A stretch of 5,568 nt of DNA, from positions 1 through 5,568 of the forward strand of contig CALEZJ010000521.1 of the NCBI GenBank assembly GCA_937927885.1. Reading direction: 5' to 3'. This document shows positions 1-5,568 of this stretch, in pieces. How positions within the stretch are numbered: the stretch's first letter is position 1; every line of letters starts with the position of its first letter. Source of the DNA: an uncultured Paracoccaceae bacterium. Lineage in GTDB: Bacteria > Pseudomonadota > Alphaproteobacteria > Rhodobacterales > Rhodobacteraceae. A program made the position numbers and the translations under genes. Under the pieces are notes generated by a model. The model did no database searches. It had not been told where the DNA came from and was given only the letters and a program-made list of their open reading frames with translations.

Positions 1-243
1 GGGGTCGTTGCCGGTCACCCCGGCCAACACGATCATCCCGGAAGGAGTCAAAGGCAGCTCAGGCAGCGGCGAGTTCAGGATATCCCATTCCAGCGCAGGA
101 ACCGATGCCATAAGGCGGGCTCGGGGGCGATGCTGCCAGATGCCCGGTGCAGCATCGCTGGGCCAAACCCGGATCAGCGCGCGCCCGACGAGACCAGTCG
201 TGCCCAGAACCAGGGGTCCACAAGGACGTTGCGGCATGGCCAT
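1..243 (-). CDS. NAD(P)-binding Rossmann-fold protein, epimerase/reductase-like (partial, C-terminal part missing)
   Basis: An open frame of 81 codons starts at the ATG at 243 and continues past the left window edge. Close to the N-terminus is a dinucleotide-binding glycine motif, PLVLGTTGLVGRAL (residues 10-23), of the GxxGxxGR type seen in extended short-chain dehydrogenases such as the NAD-dependent epimerase/dehydratase and dTDP-4-dehydrorhamnose reductase groups. A hydrophobic strand followed by Gly (MIVLAGVT, about residues 71-78) matches the later Rossmann strand carrying the bound cofactor in those families. The frame is closed upstream by TAA at 274-276. AGGTGA at 255-260 fits the anti-Shine-Dalgarno sequence with an 11-base spacer to ATG 243; ATG 235-237 and GTG 256-258 are weaker choices. 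It follows the hydrolase by about 45 bases on the same strand and may be co-transcribed. The substrate-binding half and the YxxxK region are outside the window, so the reaction cannot be named. Confidence 0.65.
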   Translation of the reverse strand, partial: MAMPQRPCGPLVLGTTGLVGRALIRVWPSDAAPGIWQHRPRARLMASVPALEWDILNSPLPELPLTPSGMIVLAGVTGNDP

Positions 244-254
244 CGGAGGCGGGG

Positions 255-260
255 TCACCT
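255..260 (-). promoter_or_regulatory. Probable ribosome binding site of the partial NAD(P)-binding gene
   Basis: The minus strand reads AGGTGA here, matching part of the ideal Shine-Dalgarno sequence (the tail of GGAGGTGA), 11 bases before the ATG at 243. It is the only recognisable ribosome site in the 45-base gap and is the reason for choosing ATG 243 over the overlapping GTG 256-258 and the second ATG at 235-237. Confidence 0.4.
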
Positions 261-280
261 GGCGGAAAAACGGTTAGACA

Positions 281-296
281 CTGGGCCTCAGCCCAG
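281..296 (-). other. Small hairpin across the hydrolase stop codon
   Basis: CTGGGC and GCCCAG form a perfect 6-bp stem with a 4-base loop. On the minus strand the loop is TGAG, so the TGA stop of the dienelactone hydrolase gene lies inside the loop. A run of five T (266-270 on the minus strand) follows only after a 10-base gap, too far for a canonical intrinsic terminator. It could slow exonucleases or weakly terminate, or be chance in GC-rich DNA. Confidence 0.3.
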
Positions 297-944
297 GTGC
301 CGGGCGAGGAATCCGGCCGTTCGCTGGTGGGCGAGGGCCGCAGCCTCTGCCACATACGAGGGGCGGACTTCGTTGGCAAAGGCATGGCCTGCCGGATACA
401 GGTGCATCTCGAACCCTGGCAGAGCCTCTCTCGCGGCGGCGAGCACCTCGGCGGGGGTGTGGTCATCGGTCAGGCCGAAATGCCCCAGGACCGGGGCGCG
501 CAAGGGCCGGTCCAGATAGCCCTGCAACCTGGTCCCATAAAAGGAAATCGCGCAGGCGATGTCGAGCACCTGTGCCGCTCGCACCGCCAGTCCGCCTCCC
601 CAGCAGAACCCCATCACCGCAACCTTGCCGCCCCGCTCCGCCAGCGCAGCGACTGCGGCGGCCGTATCCAGCACGGCCGATTCGATCGGAGTCGCCAGCA
701 TCAGGTCACGCCCTAGGGGCGCCTGATCAAATGGGATCACTGCCCCCCGTCGCTGGCGGTCGAACAAGGCGGGGATCGCAACGTCATAGCCTTGTTGGGC
801 GTAGCGGTTTGCAACGCCCTTCAACTGGTCCGTAACCCCGAATATTTCCTGAAGGATCACCAATCCGCCCCTGCGCGGGGTCACGGCGGGTTCCATCCAG
901 CAGTCAAGGGTATGGCCATCGCTGGCGGTAAGGGTCTGAAACAT
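288..944 (-). CDS. Dienelactone hydrolase family protein (carboxymethylenebutenolidase-like)
   Basis: This 218-residue alpha/beta-hydrolase is close in length to the well-studied pseudomonad dienelactone hydrolase (about 236). The Cys-Asp-His triad is visible: nucleophile Cys114 in GFCWGGG (112-118), Asp160 in GLTDDHTP (157-164) and His187 in AGHAFA (185-190). Glu33 in QEIFG (32-36) matches the glutamate that holds the resting cysteine, and Arg208 in the C-terminal AALAHQRT (202-209) matches a substrate-carboxylate-binding arginine of the family. Family members open the lactone ring of dienelactone to maleylacetate in chlorocatechol degradation, but many homologues act on other esters or lactones and the true substrate here is unknown. 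There is no signal peptide, so it should be cytoplasmic. The ATG at 942-944 has GAGGGA at 951-956, 6 bases upstream. It lies 63 bases after livM on the same strand, separated by a large hairpin. No other aromatic-degradation gene is visible. Confidence 0.9.
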   Translation of the reverse strand: MFQTLTASDGHTLDCWMEPAVTPRRGGLVILQEIFGVTDQLKGVANRYAQQGYDVAIPALFDRQRRGAVIPFDQAPLGRDLMLATPIESAVLDTAAAVAALAERGGKVAVMGFCWGGGLAVRAAQVLDIACAISFYGTRLQGYLDRPLRAPVLGHFGLTDDHTPAEVLAAAREALPGFEMHLYPAGHAFANEVRPSYVAEAAALAHQRTAGFLARHLG

Positions 945-962
945 TGCGGGTCCCTCGGCACG

Positions 963-1000
963 GCTCCCTAGCCCGCCGTGATCGCGGCGAGCAAGGGAGC
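963..1000 (-). other. Large intercistronic hairpin between livM and the hydrolase gene
   Basis: The outer arms GCTCCCT (963-969) and AGGGAGC (994-1000) pair perfectly over 7 bp. After one 1x1 mismatch (970/993), GCCCGCCG (971-978) pairs with CGGCGAGC (985-992) over 8 bp, closing a 6-base loop at 979-984. The single C/A mismatch on the plus strand becomes a G-U wobble in minus-strand RNA, so the fold favours the transcript of the genes. It begins 7 bases after the livM stop and ends 6 bases before the hydrolase ribosome site. No T-run follows on the minus strand, so it is not a canonical intrinsic terminator. It may be a 3' stabiliser or processing element for liv mRNA, or a weak terminator that lowers downstream expression. 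Confidence 0.6.
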
Positions 1001-1007
1001 GCGCAAG

Positions 1008-2306
1008 TCATTTTTCCGGGATCAGCCCCTTAGGTGCAAAGCGCAGCACCAGAAGCAGGATGATTCCCATGGTTATCAGTCGCATATGCGCTGCCGAATC
1101 AATCAGATGCGCGCGCAGCGGCGAGGTTTCGGCCATGGTCGAAGTAACCATCCCGATCAGCCACAGGCCCATCGGCTCGACCTGCACCCAGAGGAACCAG
1201 ATCAGGAACCCTCCCAGGACCGCGCCCCAGTTGTTGCCCGAGCCCCCGACGATCACCATCACCCAGATCAGGAAGGTAAAGCGCAGCGGCTGATAGCTGC
1301 CCGGCGTCATCAGTCCGTCGAGCGTGACAAGCATCGCTCCGGCCAGCCCGCAGACAGCCGAGCCAAACACGAATACCTGCAGGTGGCGCGCCTTGACGTT
1401 CTTGCCCATCGCCTTCGCCGAGGTTTCGTTGTCACGGATGGCACGCATCATGCGCCCCCAGGGCGAATTCCATGCCCGTTCCGACAGCCACATGATGGCG
1501 GCAAGCACCACGATGAAGATCAAGGCATAGCTCGCCTTGACGAACAGGGACGACGCCTCGACCGCGCTCAGGCCGAGCCAATCGGCCCAGGCGAGGAAAT
1601 CCGGATTGGTCTGCAGGTTCACCTCGTAGGGCACCGGACGTGGCAACCCGTTTACGTTGCGCACCCCGCGCGACAGCCAATCCTCGTTCTTCAGGACCGC
1701 GATGATCACCTCGGCGATACCCAGCGTGGCAATGGCCAGATAATCCGAGCGCAGGCCCAGGCTGATCTTGCCGATCACCCAGGCAACCCCGGCAGCGATC
1801 AGCATCGCGACGACCCAGCTGAAAAGGACCGGCAGACCGGCACCGCCCAGGTAGCCCGCTACGGCAGTGTTCGTGCCCTCGATTGCATCAACTGCCGGAT
1901 CCAAAACCGCGCGATAGGCAAAAAAACCGCCAACGGCGATAACCGCCAGCAGCGCCTTGCGCGGCAGGCCGGGGGCCATGCGCTTCCAGATCTGCACGAT
2001 GGCTATGATCGCCGCCAGGGCAATGGCCAGCGCCGCAGCCACGCCCAGACCGCCAGCTGCCCAGGCATCGTGGACCGGTGGCATCGAGGTCAGCACCACG
2101 GCGAGCCCGCCCAAGGCAGCAAAGCCCATGGTGCCCACCGAAAAGAGGCCCGCATAGCCCCATTGGATATTCACCCCAAGCGCCATGATGGCTGAGATGA
2201 GGCACATGTTCAGCATGCCCATCGCCACCGATGGGCTTTGCAGAAAGCCCACCAGCACCAGCAGCGCCCCCATAATGGCGAACATGGAAACCGAGCGTGC
2301 GTTCAT
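1008..2306 (-). CDS. livM: Branched-chain amino acid-type ABC transporter permease LivM
   Basis: This is the second membrane subunit of the HAAT importer, pairing with LivH to form the inner-membrane channel. It has 432 residues and about eleven hydrophobic segments (roughly 8-22, 31-47, 52-73, 84-106, 118-135, 158-179, 189-205, 257-275, 309-329, 343-375 and 408-423). LivM hallmarks in order are NIQWGYAGLFSVG (46-58), GLRSDYLAIATLG (184-196), NVNGLPRP (217-224), the cytoplasmic coupling loop WGRMMRAIRDNETSAKAMG (283-301) and VGGSGNNWGAVLGG (353-366). Compared with the usual core of about 330 residues, the first two motifs are unusually far apart, with two extra hydrophobic helices at about 84-135. 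The ATG shares an ATGA with the livH stop, and AGGGGG on the minus strand lies about 8 bases upstream, so translation is probably coupled. The ligand cannot be read from the permease; amino acids are the family default, but amides, urea and aromatic acids are also carried by relatives. Confidence 0.95.
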   Translation of the reverse strand: MNARSVSMFAIMGALLVLVGFLQSPSVAMGMLNMCLISAIMALGVNIQWGYAGLFSVGTMGFAALGGLAVVLTSMPPVHDAWAAGGLGVAAALAIALAAIIAIVQIWKRMAPGLPRKALLAVIAVGGFFAYRAVLDPAVDAIEGTNTAVAGYLGGAGLPVLFSWVVAMLIAAGVAWVIGKISLGLRSDYLAIATLGIAEVIIAVLKNEDWLSRGVRNVNGLPRPVPYEVNLQTNPDFLAWADWLGLSAVEASSLFVKASYALIFIVVLAAIMWLSERAWNSPWGRMMRAIRDNETSAKAMGKNVKARHLQVFVFGSAVCGLAGAMLVTLDGLMTPGSYQPLRFTFLIWVMVIVGGSGNNWGAVLGGFLIWFLWVQVEPMGLWLIGMVTSTMAETSPLRAHLIDSAAHMRLITMGIILLLVLRFAPKGLIPEK

Positions 2307-3313
2307 AGTGTTTGCCCCCTGAAAAGCCCGGTCGGGCGCACCAGCAGCACGATCACCAGCAACACGAAGGAGACCGCGAATTTATAGTCGGTGGACAGAA
2401 GCTGCACCAGTCCCGAGGGCGCCATGCCATCGGGCAGCAGGTATTCGAGGAACTTGCGGTAGGCATACGTCACGCCGACTTCACTGAAGGCGATGACGAA
2501 AGCTCCGGCCACCGCCCCCAGGGGGTTGCCCATCCCGCCCAGGATCGCCGCCGCGAACATCGGAAGTAAAAGCTGGAAATAGGTGAAGGCCTTGAAGCTC
2601 TTGTCGAGGCCATAGAGCGTTCCGGCAATGGTGATCAGCGCCGCGACGATAATCCAGGTGACGAAGACCACACGTTCGGGGTTGATGCCCGAGAGCAGCG
2701 CCAGATCCTCGTTGTCGGAAAACGCCCGCATGGATTTGCCGGTGCGGGTGCGGTTGAGGAACCAGAACAGTACCGCCACCACAATCCCGGTCACCACAAC
2801 CGTGATGACCTGACTCACGCGTAGGCCCATCCCCTCGGCGAGGCCAGTGAAGTCGCGGAACTCTCGCACCGTGAACAGGAATCGTGCGCCGTCGGCAAAG
2901 TTCTGGTCATTCGGCCCGATGATGAACCGTACCAGGCCGTTGACGACGAACATCACCCCCAGCGACGCCATGACGATGACGATAGGCTTGGCCTTGACCC
3001 TGCGATAGAACCGATAGACCGAGCGATCCGCCACCAGGAGCACTGCCGCCGAGGCCGCAATCCCAACCGGCAGCGCCAGGAGGGCGGTCGGAAGCGGCCC
3101 CAGCGAGACGCCCGCGCCCTGCAAACCCCAGGTGGTCAGGATGACCGCTCCGGTGCCGAAGGCCATCACATCGCCATGCGCGAAATGCGAAAACCGCAGG
3201 ATCGCGTAGATCATCGTGATCCCCAGCGCCCCCAGCGCCAGTTGGCTGCCATAGGAAATCGCCGGAACCAGCACGAAATTGGCCAGAAGAACCAGAGCGT
3301 TCAGTATATCCAT
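2303..3313 (-). CDS. livH: Branched-chain amino acid-type ABC transporter permease LivH
   Basis: This is the first membrane subunit of the HAAT importer, an inner-membrane partner of LivM. It has 336 residues, slightly longer than the usual 290-310, with about eight hydrophobic segments from residue 13 to 330. Family motifs are RFSHFAHGDVMAFG (40-53, the LivH N-terminal signature), VMASLGVMFVVNG (114-126), the cytoplasmic coupling loop TGKSMRAFSDNEDLALLSGI (191-210) that docks on the ATPases, and LLPMFAAAILGGMGNPLGA (249-267). The ATG at 3311-3313 starts 3 bases after the livF stop, with a G-rich stretch about 8 bases upstream. The stop overlaps the livM start by 4 bases (ATGA). The residues around 137-160 make a hydrophilic, probably periplasmic loop, which may account for the extra length. 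All the signatures are intact and I see no frameshift. Confidence 0.95.
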   Translation of the reverse strand: MDILNALVLLANFVLVPAISYGSQLALGALGITMIYAILRFSHFAHGDVMAFGTGAVILTTWGLQGAGVSLGPLPTALLALPVGIAASAAVLLVADRSVYRFYRRVKAKPIVIVMASLGVMFVVNGLVRFIIGPNDQNFADGARFLFTVREFRDFTGLAEGMGLRVSQVITVVVTGIVVAVLFWFLNRTRTGKSMRAFSDNEDLALLSGINPERVVFVTWIIVAALITIAGTLYGLDKSFKAFTYFQLLLPMFAAAILGGMGNPLGAVAGAFVIAFSEVGVTYAYRKFLEYLLPDGMAPSGLVQLLSTDYKFAVSFVLLVIVLLVRPTGLFRGQTL

Positions 3314-3316
3314 GCC

Positions 3317-4027
3317 TCAGCCCCCCAGGAAGGAACGGCGGACCTCGGGATCGGCCAGCAGAGCGGCCCCGGTGTCTGTGAAACGGTTGGCGCCCTGAAC
3401 CAGCACATAGCCCTTGTCGGCGATCGCCAGCGCCTGACGCGCATTCTGTTCGACCATCAGAATGGAAATCCCGGTGCGGGCAATTTCGATGATGCGGTCG
3501 AAAAGTTCGTCCATGACGATGGGAGAAACCCCCGCTGTAGGCTCGTCCAGCATCAGGACCGACGGCTTGGTCATCAGCGCGCGGCCCACAGCAACCTGCT
3601 GGCGCTGGCCTCCCGACAATTCCCCCGCCGCCTGCCGACGTTTCTGGCGAAGGATCGGAAACAGGTCATAGACCTGCTCCATCGTGTCCCGAAACTCGCC
3701 CTCGCGGATGAAAGCCCCCATTTCCAGGTTTTCCTCGACCGTCATGGTGGGAAAGATGTTGTGGGTCTGGGGCACAAACCCCATGCCCTTTGCCACCCGC
3801 GCCTGCGGGCTGAGCGTGGTGATATCCTCACCATTCAGCCGCACTTGACCCTGGCGCAGCTTGAGCATGCCGAAGACAGCCTTCATCGCGGTCGATTTTC
3901 CCGCGCCATTCGGGCCGACGATCACGGCGATTTCGCCCTTTTCGACCGCAATGGTGCAGGAATGCAGAATGTCGGCGCCGCCGTATCCGCCGGTCATCGC
4001 CTCGCCTATCAGGAAGGGTTCAGACAT
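3317..4027 (-). CDS. livF: ABC transporter ATP-binding protein LivF
   Basis: This is one of two cytoplasmic ATPases that power the LivHM channel. Its 236 residues are typical of LivF. All nucleotide-binding elements are visible: Walker A GPNGAGKST (38-46), Q-loop Gln87 in FVPQTHNIFP (84-93), signature LSGGQ (137-141), and Walker B VLMLDEP (157-163) with catalytic Glu162 and D-loop through AGVSP. The switch position reads MVEQNA (191-196), with Gln194 in place of the usual histidine; this is normal for LivF proteins and distinguishes it from LivG. The ATG at 4025-4027 lies inside the end of livG (8-base overlap), and a strong GGAGG (4034-4038) sits 6 bases upstream within livG, supporting both the start and translational coupling. 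LivF and LivG are expected to work as a heterodimer. Confidence 0.96.
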   Translation of the reverse strand: MSEPFLIGEAMTGGYGGADILHSCTIAVEKGEIAVIVGPNGAGKSTAMKAVFGMLKLRQGQVRLNGEDITTLSPQARVAKGMGFVPQTHNIFPTMTVEENLEMGAFIREGEFRDTMEQVYDLFPILRQKRRQAAGELSGGQRQQVAVGRALMTKPSVLMLDEPTAGVSPIVMDELFDRIIEIARTGISILMVEQNARQALAIADKGYVLVQGANRFTDTGAALLADPEVRRSFLGG

Positions 4028-4811
4028 GACCCACCTCCGCCACCACCTTGTTCTTCAATCCAGTGCCCAGATAGGCCTCGATCACCTGCTCGTTGGCCTT
4101 GATCTCGGCCAGCGTGCCCTCGGCCAGAACCTTGCCCTCGGCCATGCAGATCACCGGGTCACAGATGCGACCGATGAAATCCATGTCATGCTCGATGACG
4201 ACAAAGGTATAGCCGCGCTCCTTGTTCAGGCGCACGATGGCATCCGCGATGGTGTTCAACAGCGTGCGGTTCACGCCCGCGCCCACCTCGTCCAGAAAGA
4301 CCACCTTGGCGTCAGTCATCATGGTGCGGCCAAGTTCCAGGAGTTTCTTCTGCCCGCCCGAAATCTGCCCTGCCTTCTGGTCGGCAATGTGCGAAATGGT
4401 CAGGAACTCCAGAACCTCGTCGGCGCGGCGCCGGATTTCCTCGTCCTCCAGCGCGACCTTGCGGCGCTGGAACCAGGCCGACATCAGCCCCTCGCCTGCC
4501 TGGCGGGGCGGAACCATCATCAGGTTCTCGCGGCAGCTCATCGAATGGAACTCGTGCGCGATCTGGAAGGTCCTGAGCAGTCCCTTGTGGAACAGCTCGT
4601 GCGGTTCCAGACCGGTGATATCCTGCCCGCCCATGTAGACCTTGCCAGAGGTCGGCTTGTGCACCCCGGCGATAACGTTGAAAAGTGTGGTCTTTCCAGC
4701 ACCGTTCGGCCCGATCAGCCCGGTGATCGACCCTTCGGCAATGTGGAGAGACGCACCATCGACCGCGTGAAAGCTGCCGAAGTGCTTGTGCAGGTTCTCG
4801 ACCCGGATCAT
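4020..4811 (-). CDS. livG: ABC transporter ATP-binding protein LivG
   Basis: This is the second ATPase of the HAAT importer, working with LivF in the cytoplasm. With the ATG at 4809-4811 it has 263 residues, normal for LivG. The motifs are Walker A GPNGAGKTT (34-42), Q-loop Gln83 in RTFQIA, the family-specific long helical insert (about 100-130), signature ISGGQ (150-154), Walker B VVFLDE (170-175) with catalytic Glu175, and switch His208 in VIEHDMDF. After the catalytic Glu the usual Pro is Val (DEVGAGVN rather than DEPxAGLN), a mild departure. A TTG six bases further upstream (4815-4817) is in frame, but AGGGG at 4819-4823 leaves only 1 base before it and 7 bases before the ATG, so I chose the ATG. 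The gene follows livK by 72 bases holding a strong hairpin, and its end overlaps livF by 8 bases. Confidence 0.96.
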   Translation of the reverse strand: MIRVENLHKHFGSFHAVDGASLHIAEGSITGLIGPNGAGKTTLFNVIAGVHKPTSGKVYMGGQDITGLEPHELFHKGLLRTFQIAHEFHSMSCRENLMMVPPRQAGEGLMSAWFQRRKVALEDEEIRRRADEVLEFLTISHIADQKAGQISGGQKKLLELGRTMMTDAKVVFLDEVGAGVNRTLLNTIADAIVRLNKERGYTFVVIEHDMDFIGRICDPVICMAEGKVLAEGTLAEIKANEQVIEAYLGTGLKNKVVAEVGHV

Positions 4812-4818
4812 GCGCAAA

Positions 4819-4823
4819 CCCCT
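4819..4823 (-). promoter_or_regulatory. Ribosome binding site of livG that decides its start
   Basis: The minus strand reads AGGGG, 7 bases before the ATG at 4811. The competing in-frame TTG at 4817 would have a spacer of only 1 base, which is not workable. The site lies just 6 bases after the base of the upstream hairpin, so folding of that hairpin could affect access to it. Confidence 0.55.
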
Positions 4824-4829
4824 ATAAAC

Positions 4830-4858
4830 GAGCAGCCCGGTTTGTCGCCGGGCTGCCC
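4830..4858 (-). terminator. Intercistronic hairpin between livK and livG (attenuator or mRNA stabiliser)
   Basis: GCAGCCCGG (4832-4840) and CCGGGCTGC (4848-4856) form a perfect 9-bp, nearly all G-C stem with a 7-base loop. In minus-strand RNA a G-U wobble (4857/4831) and a G-C pair (4858/4830) extend it to 11 bp. Downstream the minus strand reads CGTTTATAGGGG, so there is only a short broken U-stretch; full termination looks unlikely and read-through into livG is expected. Position and strength fit the known pattern in which a hairpin after a binding-protein gene protects or partly terminates its mRNA, giving more binding protein than membrane complex. Confidence 0.65.
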
Positions 4859-4883
4859 TGTAACTCAGGTCATTTGCGCCGCA

Positions 4884-5568
4884 TCAGCGGAAGCGCACGG
4901 TTTCAAAGGCGCCGTTGCGCACTTCCAGTTCGCGGTAGTTGCCCGCCGATTCGCCCGGTCCGATCAGTTCGACCGCCGAGGCGCCGACATAGTCGACGTC
5001 GCCACCGGCCGCGATGATCTCCAGCGCGCGACCCAGTTCACCCGGCATGATCGGCTCGCCGGGGGCGTTGGCCACGTCCATGACGTGATCCTTGAACACC
5101 GCCGAATCGGCCGAACCGGCCCGCGCCATTGCCAGCAGGATCAGAGCTGCAGCGTCATAGGACTCGGGCGAGAAGGCCGAAGTTCCGTCGAACCCGGCAG
5201 CCGCGGCCATCGACTGGTAGATTTCCGTGCCGGGGTTGTCCGCACCGGGAAGCTGTCCATAGGACCCTTCCAGTTCGGCGCCGATATTGTCGATCAGGCT
5301 CTGGCCGATCATGCCGTCCACCAGTTCGAAGGTGTCGAAGGCACCCAGATCAAGTGCCGAGCGGATGATCCCGCGACCGCCCTGGTCGACGTACCCGGCA
5401 ACGACCAGCACTTCGCCGCCCGCAGCGGCCAGTGCAGCAACTTCGGCCGAATAGTCCGCCTTGCCGTCTTCATGCGACGCCACGAGGGTAACGGTACCGC
5501 CCGCTGCTTCGAAATTGGTGCGGATCGAATCGGCAAGACCTGCGCCGTAATCGTTGTTGGTATAGGTG
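4884..5568 (-). CDS. livK: Periplasmic substrate-binding protein of the liv transporter (partial, N-terminus missing)
   Basis: The open frame enters from the right edge with no start codon and gives the last 227 residues. About 150-170 residues, including the signal peptide and first lobe, should be missing, since family members usually have 370-400. The fragment opens with TYTNNDYGAGLADSI, the conserved strand-helix after the first hinge in type I periplasmic binding proteins of the LivJ/LivK class (Peripla_BP_6-like). It then has GGTVTLVASHEDGKADYSAE, the region EVLVVAGYVDQGGRGIIRSA, the helix SPESYDAAALILLAMARAGS (about residues 138-157) and the C-terminal IAAGGDVDYVGASAVELIGP, all typical of the family. 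There are no cysteines in the fragment. It would deliver ligand to LivHM. The ligand-contact residues of the first lobe are outside the window, so leucine/isoleucine/valine specificity is only the family default. The GTG at 5481-5483 is an internal valine, not a start. Confidence 0.92.
   Translation of the reverse strand, partial: TYTNNDYGAGLADSIRTNFEAAGGTVTLVASHEDGKADYSAEVAALAAAGGEVLVVAGYVDQGGRGIIRSALDLGAFDTFELVDGMIGQSLIDNIGAELEGSYGQLPGADNPGTEIYQSMAAAAGFDGTSAFSPESYDAAALILLAMARAGSADSAVFKDHVMDVANAPGEPIMPGELGRALEIIAAGGDVDYVGASAVELIGPGESAGNYRELEVRNGAFETVRFR

Noticed and set aside
59..466. A 135-codon minus-strand frame overlapping the end of the hydrolase and the partial NAD(P)-binding gene.
   Set aside because: It is in a different frame from both real genes, rich in Pro, Ser, Arg and Cys, and has no motif.
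1920..1926. A run of seven A (T on the coding strand) inside livM, considered as a slippage or phase-variation site.
   Set aside because: The frame reads straight through as Phe-Phe in a hydrophobic helix. Seven bases is short for phase variation and nothing else supports switching.
978..2195. A 405-codon open frame on the plus strand, antisense to livM.
   Set aside because: It is rich in His, Gln, Arg and Asp with no hydrophobic core or known motif, and exactly mirrors a real permease gene. This is the usual antisense shadow in GC-rich DNA.
3984..4027. Possible livG-livF fusion or frameshift because the genes overlap.
   Set aside because: livF has its own ATG with GGAGG 6 bases upstream, and both proteins are complete and of normal length, so this is ordinary overlap.
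3176..4102. A 308-codon open frame on the plus strand, antisense to livF and the start of livH.
   Set aside because: Its composition is low-complexity and His/Arg/Gln-rich with no recognisable domain. The opposite strand encodes a complete LivF with every ABC motif.
4812..4817. TTG as an alternative start for livG.
   Set aside because: AGGGG would be only 1 base away from it, but is 7 bases from the downstream ATG, and the ATG gives the usual LivG N-terminus.
1..5568. Search for mobile elements, CRISPR arrays, tRNA or rRNA, direct repeats or a defence-type cluster.
   Set aside because: None is visible. The window is densely filled with ordinary transport and metabolic genes on one strand.

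Overview
The window is about 5.6 kb of GC-rich DNA, and every gene I can support reads on the minus strand. In transcription order (right to left) it holds: the 3' part of a periplasmic branched-chain-amino-acid-type binding protein gene (livK-like), livG, livF, livH, livM, a dienelactone hydrolase family gene, and the first 81 codons of a Rossmann-fold NAD(P)-binding protein that runs off the left edge. High GC, codon use and protein style suggest an alphaproteobacterium, probably Rhodobacterales. This taxonomic call is an inference from protein character, not from a marker gene.

Positions 1008-5568 form one ABC importer of the HAAT (hydrophobic amino acid / LIV) family. The binding protein collects ligand in the periplasm, LivH and LivM form the membrane channel, and LivG and LivF are the two ATPases. 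The order K-G-F-H-M differs from the E. coli order K-H-M-G-F. Coupling is very tight: livG/livF overlap by 8 bases, livF/livH are 3 bases apart, and livH/livM share an ATGA. The one looser joint inside the transporter, livK-livG, carries a strong GC-rich hairpin (4830-4858). This fits the common arrangement in which the binding protein is made in excess over the membrane parts.

The left part (1-1007) holds the hydrolase (288-944) and the partial NAD(P)-binding gene (1-243), in the same orientation and close enough to be co-transcribed. A second large hairpin (963-1000) sits in the 63-base livM-hydrolase gap. A small one (281-296) spans the hydrolase stop codon. Neither has a proper U-tract, so the boundary of the liv transcription unit is unclear.

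The operon promoter and the start of livK lie to the right, outside the window. I found no RNA gene, mobile element, CRISPR array or attachment site, and no stretch over 300 bases without a gene. I see no evidence for an undescribed system. The points most worth a second look are the two large intercistronic hairpins, an apparent two-helix insertion in LivM, and whether the adjacent dienelactone hydrolase hints at a non-amino-acid substrate.
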